NCBI RefSeq assembly: GCF_036634195.1
Contig: NZ_JAZIFY010000001.1
Span: 6,334,501 to 6,398,500 of the forward strand
Length of the DNA stretch: 64,000 nt
Origin: Streptomyces sp. P9-A4
GTDB lineage: Bacteria > Actinomycetota > Actinomycetes > Streptomycetales > Streptomycetaceae
Direction of reading: 5' to 3'
Below are positions 29,279-37,226 of the stretch, in pieces. The position numbers and the translations under genes were made by a program. Under the pieces are notes generated by a model. The model was given only the letters and a program-made list of their open reading frames with translations. It had not been told where the DNA came from and did no database searches. Numbering within the stretch: position 1 is the first letter of the stretch; the number at the start of each line of letters is the position of its first letter.

Positions 29279-29475
29279 TGCCCTGGGAGTCCGCGAGGGA
29301 CGGGGGTCCGGAGACGGCGGCCCGGGCGACGACGCGGAGATGCCGCTGTTCGACGGTCTCTACCGGGTGGACGACACCGCTGTTTCGAGAACCCGCTGCC
29401 GACGGGTCGGGGGGCTGACCGGTGGGGTGGCACCCCGACCCCTTGGGCGCCCGGGCCCGCGGGTGTCGGTGCCGG

Positions 29476-30321
29476 TCAGTGCACCCGGCACACGATCTCG
29501 CCGTGCGGGGTCATGAACCAGGCGTCCTCATGGGCACCCCATGCGCGCCAGGCCGCCGCCACGGACGCCAGTTCGTCCTTCGTGGCGTGGCCGCCGGTCA
29601 CGGCCAGGTCCGCGTAGCCGGAGTCGGTCGTACGGTCCGCCCACAGGCCGCTCCACCACGCCCGCTCCTCGGGAGTGGCGAAGACCCAGGTGCCCGCCGT
29701 CGTCGTGATGTCGGTGAATCCGGCCTCTCTGGCCCATGCGAACAGGCGCCGTCCGGCGTCGGGTTCACCGCCGTTCGCGCGTGCCACCCGGTGGTACAGG
29801 TCCAGCCAGCCGTCCAGGGCGGGCAGTTCGGGGAACCACGCGAAGGCCCCGTAGTCGCTGTCGCGCGCCGCGACGATGCCACCGGGCCGGCACACCCGCC
29901 GCATCTCGCGCAGCGCCCGCACCGGGTCGCCCACGTGCTGGAGCACCTGGTGGGCGTGGACGACGTCGAAGGAGTCGTCGGGGAAGTCCAGTGCGTGGAC
30001 ATCGGCGACCCTGAACCCGACTTTGTCCAGGCCGCGTTCCGACGCCACGGCGCGCGCCTTCGTCAGGACGTCCTCGGCCGCGTCGACCCCCGTCACCCGG
30101 CCCGGCGCGACCAGCGCGGCCAGATCGGCGGTGATGGTGCCGGGGCCGCAGCCCACGTCCAGGACGTCCAGTCCCGCGTGCAGTGAAGGCAGCAGATACG
30201 CGGCGGAGTTGGCGGCGGTGCGCCAGCTGTGCGAGCGCAGGACCGACTCGTGGTGGCCGTGGGTGTACACGGCGGTCTCGTGGGCCGAGGGGTGTGCGGA
30301 AGGGTGGGAAGCGTGCGTCAT
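29476..30321 (-). CDS. Class I SAM-dependent methyltransferase
   Basis: 281 residues, cytoplasmic. Motif I is LDVLDVGCGPGTITADLA (about residues 50-67), motif II GRVTGVDAAEDVLTKA, post-I DFPDDSFDVVHAHQVLQHV and motif III VCRPGGIVAARDSDYGAF. This is the UbiE/COQ5-like small-molecule group; the acceptor cannot be told. The N-terminus is His-rich (HASHPSAHPSAHETAVYTHG). ATG 30321 follows GGGAGA. The GNAT gene lies 74 bases upstream on the same strand, so they may share a transcript. Confidence 0.92.
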   Translation of the reverse strand: MTHASHPSAHPSAHETAVYTHGHHESVLRSHSWRTAANSAAYLLPSLHAGLDVLDVGCGPGTITADLAALVAPGRVTGVDAAEDVLTKARAVASERGLDKVGFRVADVHALDFPDDSFDVVHAHQVLQHVGDPVRALREMRRVCRPGGIVAARDSDYGAFAWFPELPALDGWLDLYHRVARANGGEPDAGRRLFAWAREAGFTDITTTAGTWVFATPEERAWWSGLWADRTTDSGYADLAVTGGHATKDELASVAAAWRAWGAHEDAWFMTPHGEIVCRVH

Positions 30322-30395
30322 GGAAGCGTCTCCCTCGATGCGGGTGCGTGCCATCACCGTACCGACGGATGCCGAATAATGAGATACGCGTCTTG

Positions 30396-30995
30396 TCATG
30401 TGGACGGAGCGGGAGAAGTGCCCTGGTCGAACAGCCTTCGCTGGTAGCGGATTTCGTCGAGCATCACGCCTCCCGTCTCCTCCGTCGCGACCGCGCCGTC
30501 CGGCCGCCAGCCCGCCGCCTCGTAGAAGCGGCGCCCGCGCGCGTTCCCCGCCAGCACCCACAGCGCCGCCCTGCGGAACCCCTCCTCCGCCAGCGCCTCC
30601 GTGGACGCCGCGAGCAGGGCCCGCCCGACGCCCCGGCCCCATGCCTCCGGCAGGGCGTACAGCGCCGCCAGCTCCGCCACGGTCCCGGGTGGGAACTCCT
30701 CGCCCCGCCAGGCGCGGAAGCACGAGAAGGCGAGCACCCGCCCGCCTTCGCCGGTCGCCACCAGCACCTGTGGACGGTCCGGCGCCGTGAGGCGGTCCCG
30801 CCAGATCGCGGCACGCTCCTCCACGTCCAGTGCGGTCAGGTACGGGCCGGGAAGCAGATCGCGGTAGGCGGCCCGCCAGGACAGGACGTGCACGGCGGCG
30901 ACGCCCGCCGCGTCCTCGGGCAGCGCCTCACGTATCGACGGGGGCGAGGAAATCGGTGCGGGCGTCGGCGTCCGGGGCGGTGTCGGTTGCTGCAT
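30396..30995 (-). CDS. GNAT family N-acetyltransferase
   Basis: 199 residues. The acetyl-CoA site is the motif A segment LYALPEAWGRGVGRALLAAS (about residues 106-125), followed by motif B ALWVLAGNARGRRFYEAAGW. The first 20 residues are Pro/Thr-rich. It transfers an acetyl group from acetyl-CoA to an amine; the substrate is unknown. ATG 30995 is the most plausible start though its ribosome site is weak. Confidence 0.9.
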   Translation of the reverse strand: MQQPTPPRTPTPAPISSPPSIREALPEDAAGVAAVHVLSWRAAYRDLLPGPYLTALDVEERAAIWRDRLTAPDRPQVLVATGEGGRVLAFSCFRAWRGEEFPPGTVAELAALYALPEAWGRGVGRALLAASTEALAEEGFRRAALWVLAGNARGRRFYEAAGWRPDGAVATEETGGVMLDEIRYQRRLFDQGTSPAPST

Positions 30996-31201
30996 GCCGC
31001 ATTCTCGGGCCCGGGGCGCTCCGGGCGCCTCCGTAATTCCGTAGCCCCTACGAGGCCCCCGCCCCGCGCCCGTCCCTCCCCACCGACCTGACGAACCCTC
31101 CTGTGACAGCACCATGAACAGCCCGCCCCAGCCGCCCCCGCGCCCCTAGGATCGGGCCCGCCGCCGCCCGGCGGTTCGTCTCTCCCCTGCCGAGGAGTCC
31201 C

Positions 31202-32416
31202 GTGCCGAACTCGCCCGCGCCCGCCCGCCGCGCCCTGCTCAAGCTGCTCGCGGCGAGCCCCGCGGCCTCCGCCCTCGGCGGGATCGCCGCCGCCGCACCC
31301 GCGCACGCGGCCCCCGCGCAAGCCGCACCCGCCGCCCCCGGCATCGTCAAAGCGCTCCCCGCCGAGTACTTCACCGTCCGGGGCACCAACGCCGAGGCCC
31401 GCTTCGACTCCTTCGCCGACACCGGGCTCCTCACCCCCAACGACCGCTTCTTCGTCCGCAACCACACCGCCACCCCCGTCCTCGACGCCGCCGACTGGCG
31501 TCTGACGCTCTGGGGCGACGGGCTCCACGGCCGCGACCCGGTCCACTTCACGTACGGGCAGCTCCGCGATCTGCCCTCCGTCACCCGTACGGCCCTGATC
31601 GAGTGCGCCGGAAACGGCCGCAGCCTCTACGCGAGCCAGCAGGGCGAGCCGGTCGCGGGCACCCCCTGGACCCTCGGCGCCGTCGGGGCCGCCCGCTGGC
31701 GCGGCGTACGGCTCTCCGACGTGCTCGGGCGCGCCGGGATCGCCCGTGACGCCGTCGCCCTCCAGCCGCGCGGCCTGGACGACCCGTACGTCTCCGGCGG
31801 CGTCGACTACGGCCGGGTGCGCCGCCCGCTGCCGGTCGCCAAGGCCTTCGACGACGTGATCCTCGCGTACGAGATGAACGGCGAGCCCCTCCCGTACGAC
31901 CACGGGTACCCGGTCAGGCTCGTCGTGCCCTCCTGGGTCGGGATCGCCTCGATCAAGTGGCTCGGCGACATCGAGGTGTCCACCCGTCCGCTCGGCTCGC
32001 CCTGGTCCACCGACTGGTACCGGCTCTTCGGCGACGCCCACCCCGCCGGCGGCAGCGAGCCGATCAGCCGCCAGACCATCAAGTCCGCCTATCAACTGCC
32101 CTTCGGCGCCACCCTGGAGGCCGGCCGGGTCCACCGGCTCACCGGCCGCGCCTGGTCCGCCCTGGCCCCCGTGCGGTCGGTCGAGGTCTCCACCGACGGC
32201 GGCGCGCACTGGCGGCAGGCCCGGCTCCTCGACACGCCCCGGCGGGACGGCTGGGTCCGCTGGTCCGTGCCGTGGCGCCCGCACGCCACCGGCCCGGTCA
32301 CCCTGCTCTCCCGTACCACCGACACCGCCGGTAACACCCAGCCCGAGCGGGCCGTCCACAACACCCAGGGGTACCTCTTCAACGCGGTCGTACGTCACCC
32401 GGTCACCGTCGTCTGA
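31202..32416 (+). CDS. Exported sulfite-oxidase-type molybdopterin oxidoreductase
   Basis: 404 residues. The N-terminus has a twin-arginine-like signal (PARRALLKLLAASPAASALG, then a long Ala/Pro run to about residue 46). The molybdopterin domain has FFVRNHTATP and the molybdenum-binding cysteine Cys135 in IECAGNGRSLY; the dimerisation domain at about 290-400 includes VRSVEVSTDGGAHWRQA. No haem domain is present, so electrons pass to a separate carrier. It likely oxidises sulfite or another S-compound outside the membrane. GTG 31202 follows GAGGAG at 31193-31198. Confidence 0.9.
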   Translation: MPNSPAPARRALLKLLAASPAASALGGIAAAAPAHAAPAQAAPAAPGIVKALPAEYFTVRGTNAEARFDSFADTGLLTPNDRFFVRNHTATPVLDAADWRLTLWGDGLHGRDPVHFTYGQLRDLPSVTRTALIECAGNGRSLYASQQGEPVAGTPWTLGAVGAARWRGVRLSDVLGRAGIARDAVALQPRGLDDPYVSGGVDYGRVRRPLPVAKAFDDVILAYEMNGEPLPYDHGYPVRLVVPSWVGIASIKWLGDIEVSTRPLGSPWSTDWYRLFGDAHPAGGSEPISRQTIKSAYQLPFGATLEAGRVHRLTGRAWSALAPVRSVEVSTDGGAHWRQARLLDTPRRDGWVRWSVPWRPHATGPVTLLSRTTDTAGNTQPERAVHNTQGYLFNAVVRHPVTVV

Positions 32417-32498
32417 AGGGGCGGAACCGCCCGAACCTTCGTATAAAGGGCACGGGGGTGCCCGCCCGGCGCCCCTGTGCGCTCAGGAGGTACGCGAC

Positions 32499-33731
32499 AT
32501 GCGGCAGACGGCTCCGGAAGGCCGCGGCCCGGTACGCTACGGCCCTCCCGCCCCCGACACCGGGCTGCCCGTCCTCCCCGGACTCGCGGGCCTGCTCGCC
32601 GCGGCCGCCGGACGGACCGCCCCCGAGCCGCCCGGCGGAGGCCCCGTCCTGCGCGAGGCCGCCGCCGGCTACTGGTGGCGCCGCGGCCTGCGCACCCATC
32701 CCGAGGACGTGGTGGCCGCCCCCGGCGCCCCCGCCCTGCTGCTCGCCCTGCTCGCCGCCCACGGCGGCGACCTCCTGCTGCCCCGGCCCTGCCCCGCCTG
32801 GTGGACCCCGCAGGCCCGCCTCCTCGGCCGCCCCGCCTACCACGTGCCGACCCCCGCCGAGTGCGGCGGCGTCCCCGACCCGTACGCCCTCCTGGAGACC
32901 GTCCGGCGGATCCGCGCCGAGGGCGGCACCCCGCGCGTCCTGCTGCTGTCCGTCGCCGACGACCCGACGGCCACCGTCGCCCCGCCCGAGATCGTCCGCG
33001 AGGCCTGCGAGGCCGCCGTCGCCGAAGGGCTGCACGTCATCAGCGACGAGACCTGGCGCGACACCCTCCACCACCCGGAGGACGCGGTGTTCCTGAGCCC
33101 CGCCGAGATGTGCCCGGACGACGTCACCGTCCTCAGCGACCTCGGCGGCGCCCTCACGCCCGCCGCCTGGCCCTGCGCCGTCGCCCGCTTCCCGCCGACC
33201 GACCCGTCCCGCGCCGATCGCTGGACCGATCGCAGGGCCCGCGTCCTCGACGTGCTCACCGCCCTCGGCGCCGTCGTCGCCGGACCGGTGGCGCCCGCCG
33301 CCGCCCACGCACTCGACGAACCCGAGGACGTCACCGTACGGGCCCGGCGCGCCGCCGCCGTCCACGGCCGCCTCGCCGCCGCCGCGTACCGCGCGGTCCT
33401 GGCCGCGGGGGCGCTCGCCCGGCCCCCGAAGGCGGGCCGCCACCTCTACGCCGACCTCGGCCCACTGCGGGCCGGACTCGCCGCCAGGGGCGTCACCGAC
33501 TCCCTGGAACTGGAGAGCCACCTCACCGCACGGCTCGGGGCCCCGGCGGTCGGCGGTCACCGGCTCGGCGACGAACTCGGCGCGCTCCGAGTCCGGTTCG
33601 GCACCGGCATGTTCCTGGGCGCCACGGGGGAGGAACGGGCGGAGGTGCTCGCGGCGGCCGATCCCGTGGAACTCCCGCATGTGGCGAAGAGGTTGGCGGA
33701 GTTCGGCGGAGCTTTGGAGGAACTCCGGTGA
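32499..33731 (+). CDS. Aminotransferase-fold protein lacking the PLP lysine
   Basis: 410 residues with the layout of class I/II aminotransferases: YWWRRGLRTHPEDVVAAPGA (substrate-side helix), GGDLLLPRPCPAWWTPQARL, a central RVLLLSVADDPTATV (normally PxNPTG), and VISDETWRDTLHH (normally SDExYxxL). The stretch that should hold the PLP lysine (S-x-S-K-x-x-G-x-x-G-x-R-x-G) reads VTVLSDLGGALTPAAWPCAV, with no lysine. The distal arginine is kept in ALRVRFGTGMFLG. It therefore looks like a pseudoenzyme, perhaps a structural or ligand-binding protein. ATG 32499 follows AGGAGG. The 247 bases after the stop are C-rich with diverged repeats and no gene. Confidence 0.82.
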   Translation: MRQTAPEGRGPVRYGPPAPDTGLPVLPGLAGLLAAAAGRTAPEPPGGGPVLREAAAGYWWRRGLRTHPEDVVAAPGAPALLLALLAAHGGDLLLPRPCPAWWTPQARLLGRPAYHVPTPAECGGVPDPYALLETVRRIRAEGGTPRVLLLSVADDPTATVAPPEIVREACEAAVAEGLHVISDETWRDTLHHPEDAVFLSPAEMCPDDVTVLSDLGGALTPAAWPCAVARFPPTDPSRADRWTDRRARVLDVLTALGAVVAGPVAPAAAHALDEPEDVTVRARRAAAVHGRLAAAAYRAVLAAGALARPPKAGRHLYADLGPLRAGLAARGVTDSLELESHLTARLGAPAVGGHRLGDELGALRVRFGTGMFLGATGEERAEVLAAADPVELPHVAKRLAEFGGALEELR

Positions 33732-33978
33732 GGGTGGGGGCGGTTGAGAGAGATCGGCGTAGCGCGCGCCGTAGTGTGCACAGGAGGCGACTTCCGGCGG
33801 TCCCGGCCCCCTCCCGCATGTGCCCCGCCCTTCACCGAGCGCGCCCCGCGCCTCGCTGCGCGCGCCCCGCGCTCCGGGGTGCGCGCCCGGCCTTCCACCG
33901 AGCACCCCCCGCCCCTCGCCGTGCGCGCCCCGCGCCGACCGTCCGACCCGCACGAGCCGCGCAGAACGGAGCTCGCAG

Positions 33979-35052
33979 ATGACCGAACGTACGACGCACC
34001 CCGCGCGGGCACCACAGACCCCGGACCACCCCCTCGCCGGGCCACCCACCGCCCCCGGCGCGCCCGCTCCCGCGCCCGCTCCCGCCCCCCTCCTCCAGCC
34101 CGTCGGGCGGCTGCGGTGGGACTGGCCCCGGAGCTTCGCCGACCGGCTCACCGCGCCCCTCCCCGGTGTCCGGGCCCTGGCCCGCCTCGCCCGGGAGGGA
34201 GCCGTACGCCCCCGCCCCGAGGGGCTCCGTGACATCCCGCTGCTTCCCTTCGAGCCGGGGCCGATGCCCGTCGCCGGGCCGGACACGCTCGCCATCACCT
34301 GGGCGGGGCACGCGAGTTGGGTGCTGCGTGTCGGGGGGCTCACCGTCCTCACCGACCCGGTCTGGTCCCGCCGCATCTTCGGGACCCCCGCCCGGCTCAC
34401 CCCGGTCGGTGTCCGCTGGGAGGACCTGCCGGCCGTCGACGCCGTCGTCATCAGCCACAACCACTTCGACCACCTCGACGCGCCCACCCTGAAACGGCTG
34501 CCCCGGGACACACCGGTCTTCGTCCCGGCGGGCCTCGGCCGCTGGTTCGCCCGCCGCCGGTTCAGCCGGGTGACCGAGCTGGACTGGTGGGAGGCGGCCG
34601 AACTCGACGGCGTGCGCTTCGACTTCGTCCCCGCGCACCACTGGTCCAAGCGCACCCTCCTGGACACCTGCCGGTCGCTCTGGGGCGGTTGGGTGCTCAC
34701 CGACCGCTCGGGGCGCCGTGTCCACTTCGCCGGGGACACCGGATACGGCCACTGGTTCGCGGAGATCGGCCGCCGGTACCCCGGCATCGACCTCGCGCTC
34801 CTGCCCATCGGGGCCTACGACCCCCGCTGGTGGCTCAGCGACGTCCACACCGACCCGGAGGAAGCCGTCCGCGCCCACCAGGACCTGGGAGCCCGGCGGA
34901 TGGCGCCGATGCACTGGGCCACCTTCGTGCTGTCCTCCGAGCCCGTCCTCGAACCGCTCGCCCGGGTCAGGGCCGCCTGGGAGCGGGCCGGGCTGCCCCG
35001 CGAGGACCTGTGGGACCTGCCGGTCGGCGGTTCACGGGTGCTGGTGCCCTGA
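33979..35052 (+). CDS. MBL-fold metallohydrolase (NAPE-PLD-like)
   Basis: 357 residues. After a 40-residue Pro/Ala-rich leader comes a metallo-beta-lactamase fold: ITWAGHASWVLRVGGLTVLTDP, the zinc motif VISHNHFDHLDAPTL, PAHHWSKRT, FAGDTGYGHWF and MAPMHWATF. This pattern is that of N-acyl-phosphatidylethanolamine phospholipase D and the related UlaG-like hydrolases, so a phosphodiester or lactone is a likely substrate. The last 21 bases overlap the convergent DedA gene. A second MBL gene lies beyond DedA on the other strand. Confidence 0.9.
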   Translation: MTERTTHPARAPQTPDHPLAGPPTAPGAPAPAPAPAPLLQPVGRLRWDWPRSFADRLTAPLPGVRALARLAREGAVRPRPEGLRDIPLLPFEPGPMPVAGPDTLAITWAGHASWVLRVGGLTVLTDPVWSRRIFGTPARLTPVGVRWEDLPAVDAVVISHNHFDHLDAPTLKRLPRDTPVFVPAGLGRWFARRRFSRVTELDWWEAAELDGVRFDFVPAHHWSKRTLLDTCRSLWGGWVLTDRSGRRVHFAGDTGYGHWFAEIGRRYPGIDLALLPIGAYDPRWWLSDVHTDPEEAVRAHQDLGARRMAPMHWATFVLSSEPVLEPLARVRAAWERAGLPREDLWDLPVGGSRVLVP

Positions 35053-35694
35053 CACCCCGTCCGCCTTCGGCGCGCGGACCCGCCGCCACAGCGCGGGCAC
35101 CGCGCTGATCAGCAGGGTCAGGCCCACCGCCGCGACGACCCCCTGCCACGGCTCCGGGAAGAGCGAACCGCCCAGGATGCCGATCAGCTGGTACGTCGCC
35201 GCCCACGCCAGACAGGCCGCGATGTCCCCGCGTGCGAAGCGGCGCAGCGGCATCTCCGAGAGCAGGCACGCCAGCATCACCGGGATGCGCCCCGCCGGCA
35301 CGAGCCGGGACAGGACGAGCACGGACACCTGATGGGTGTCGAGCCGCTCCTGCGCCTGGGCCAGCCGCTCCGGCGTCACCCGGCCGCGCAGCGCGGCGAG
35401 CCACCGCGAACCGTTGCGGGACCGGACCCCGCGCTGCCCGAGCCAGTACAGGGCCGTGTCGCCGAGGAACGCGGCGAAGGCCGCCACCAGGAAGACATAG
35501 AGCAGCGAGAGCGGCGAGGTCTGGTGGAAGGCGACCACCGCCGCCGAACTGACGATCGCGCCCGTCGGCACGACCGGCACCAGCGCGCCGAGCGCCACGA
35601 GCAGGAACAGCGAGGGGTATCCGACGGCCTGCTGCGTCGACTCCGGCGGGAGCTCGCGCACGGCCGTCACGATCCGGGTGAACCCGTCGATCAC
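35032..35694 (-). CDS. DedA family membrane protein
   Basis: 220 residues with four to five membrane segments: LFLLVALGALVPVVPTGAIV, LYVFLVAAFAAFLGDTALYW, ACLAWAATYQLIGILGGSLF and VVAAVGLTLLISAVPALW. The family motif FLGDTALYWLGQRGVRSR and the loop LSRLVPAGRIPVML are clear. DedA/VTT proteins flip or recycle membrane lipids such as undecaprenyl phosphate or phosphatidylethanolamine. GTG 35694 overlaps the stop of the MBL gene upstream (GTGA), so the two are coupled. Confidence 0.92.
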   Translation of the reverse strand: MIDGFTRIVTAVRELPPESTQQAVGYPSLFLLVALGALVPVVPTGAIVSSAAVVAFHQTSPLSLLYVFLVAAFAAFLGDTALYWLGQRGVRSRNGSRWLAALRGRVTPERLAQAQERLDTHQVSVLVLSRLVPAGRIPVMLACLLSEMPLRRFARGDIAACLAWAATYQLIGILGGSLFPEPWQGVVAAVGLTLLISAVPALWRRVRAPKADGVSGHQHP

Positions 35695-36470
35695 CGGGCG
35701 ACCTCCGGCCGGACCCGTTCGCCGTGGCCGAGCAGGTGGACCGCCACCTTCGGCGCGAGCCGTGCCGCGTGCCGTACGAACTCGTCGCCCGGCGAGTGGA
35801 ACTCGTGCGGCCGCACCCCGTCGAGCCCGATCGGCCAGTACGTGCCGTAGTGCACCGGGACCGCCGCGGCCGGCGACAGCGCGGCGAGCGCCTGCGCGGC
35901 CCGGCCCGCGTCGAGATGGCCGTGCCCGAGGTACGGGCCCCAGCCGCCGACCGGCAGCAGCGCCACGTCCACCGGGCCCACCGCCTCCGCCATCCCGTCG
36001 AAGAGCCCGGTGTCCCCGGCGAAGTACGTCCGCGCCTCGCCCTCGACGACGTACCCGAGCGCGGGCGCGCGGTGCGGACCGACCGGCAGTCGCCGGCCGT
36101 CGTGGAGCGCCGGCACGGCCCGTACCGTCACGCCCTCCACCGTCACCGTGTCACCCGCCTCCACCTCGGTCAGCCGCAGCCCGTTCCCGTCGAGCCTGCG
36201 CAGACCCGGTACGGCGGCCGGGGCGCCGCGCGGCACCACGACGAGCGTCCCGGGCGCGAGCCGGGCGAGCGAGGGCAGGTGCAGATGATCGGAGTGCAGG
36301 TGCGAGACGAGGACCGCCTCGGCCACCGTGGCCTCGGCCGGCGGCGGGGCGCCGCGCCGCCGCCGCAGATGCGCGAGCCGCCGCGCGAACAGCGGATCGG
36401 TGAGGAAGCGGACCCCGGAGTCCTCGACCGTGCAGGTCGCGTGACCCCACCAGGTGACCTCCACCGGCAT
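35691..36470 (-). CDS. MBL-fold metallohydrolase (UlaG-like)
   Basis: 259 residues: VEVTWWGHATCTVEDSGVRF, FLTDPLF, the zinc motif VLVSHLHSDHLHLPSL, TYFAGDTGLFDGM, ALLPVGGWGPYLGHGHLDAG and VPVHYGTYWPIG. It resembles the phospholipase-D-like MBL protein at 33979-35052 and may be a distant paralogue. Being coupled to DedA suggests membrane-lipid metabolism, which is inference. ATG 36470 follows a GGAAGG-type site. Confidence 0.92.
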   Translation of the reverse strand: MPVEVTWWGHATCTVEDSGVRFLTDPLFARRLAHLRRRRGAPPPAEATVAEAVLVSHLHSDHLHLPSLARLAPGTLVVVPRGAPAAVPGLRRLDGNGLRLTEVEAGDTVTVEGVTVRAVPALHDGRRLPVGPHRAPALGYVVEGEARTYFAGDTGLFDGMAEAVGPVDVALLPVGGWGPYLGHGHLDAGRAAQALAALSPAAAVPVHYGTYWPIGLDGVRPHEFHSPGDEFVRHAARLAPKVAVHLLGHGERVRPEVAR

Positions 36471-36523
36471 GCCGCCTTCCGTTCTCCGGGGTGACGGCCG
36501 CCGTTCGTGATGTCCGGGGCCGT

Positions 36524-36539
36524 TCCGTAACTCCGTAAC
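36524..36539. repeat. Two direct copies of TCCGTAAC
   Basis: Perfect 8-base tandem repeat (36524-36531, 36532-36539) in the 136-base divergent region between the MBL gene and the hypothetical gene at 36607. Possibly an activator or sigma-factor element. Confidence 0.35.
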
Positions 36540-36606
36540 GAGGGTAAATGTCCCGGGCGGGTGCCGGAGGATGTTCGGCCGTGCCGTACCGCAGTAGGGT
36601 CGGCCC

Positions 36607-37011
36607 ATGGACGACGTTCGGGTGGCGGCGATCGCCAGCCTCACCCCGCTCGAAGAGCTGGACAGCGAGCCCTTTCTTGTCGACACGCGTGGCCAGCACG
36701 CGGTCTGTGCCCGCTGGGCCGAGGACAAGGGATACGTGGTCGCCCGCCAGCTGCTGTTCTACGGCATCCGGCCCGACCACGCGGCACTGTGGGTCGACGT
36801 GGAGGCGGGGGCGGTCGACCTCTTCGTCGCCGCCAACGAGCGGGTGCTCGCGCGCGCGGTGACCTCCGTGCCCGGATTCCGGGCCGAATGCGAGCGGCGG
36901 GGGGTGCGGGTGGAGACCGCCGCGGTCGACGAACCGGCGTACGACGCGGCGGCGAAGGCGGGGGTCCACCGACGGCTCTCCATGCCGACGGCCGGATACG
37001 ACGGGGCTTGA
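36607..37011 (+). CDS. Conserved hypothetical protein
   Basis: 134 residues, no signal peptide or membrane segment. It reads DDVRVAAIASLTPLEELDSE, then RQLLFYGIRPDHAALWVDV and a C-terminal RGVRVETAAVDEPAYDAAAK. I do not recognise the family. Codon use and a clean ATG with weak upstream purines support a gene. The stop codon lies inside the first unit of a 17-bp tandem repeat. Confidence 0.7.
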   Translation: MDDVRVAAIASLTPLEELDSEPFLVDTRGQHAVCARWAEDKGYVVARQLLFYGIRPDHAALWVDVEAGAVDLFVAANERVLARAVTSVPGFRAECERRGVRVETAAVDEPAYDAAAKAGVHRRLSMPTAGYDGA

Positions 37012-37087
37012 CGCCCGGCAGGGCTTGACCCCCGACGGCGCTCGACGCCTGACGGCGCTCGACCCCCGACGCCGCTTGGCGCCGACC
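37005..37087. repeat. 17-bp imperfect tandem repeat, about 4.8 copies
   Basis: Units begin at 37005, 37022, 37039, 37056 and 37073, with a core of the form (g/c)gct(t/c)gacsccygacgg. The array begins inside the last codons of the hypothetical gene and fills part of the gap before the membrane phosphodiesterase gene. Confidence 0.75.
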
Positions 37088-37226
37088 GTCGAGACCGGCC
37101 CCCTCCGGTACGCGGTTCCACGACCGACCTGACACACCCGGGCCCCTCCCCGTCGCCCGTTTTCTACTCCGTTCACGGGCGTTGTGCCACGCTTGAGGCA
37201 GGAAACGGGCGAAAGGTGAAGCGGGC

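Noticed and set aside
29279..29475. Possible small gene between the DUF5107 terminator and the methyltransferase
   Set aside because: A frame starting MPLFDGLYRVDD is visible but lacks a ribosome site and runs into shadow sequence.
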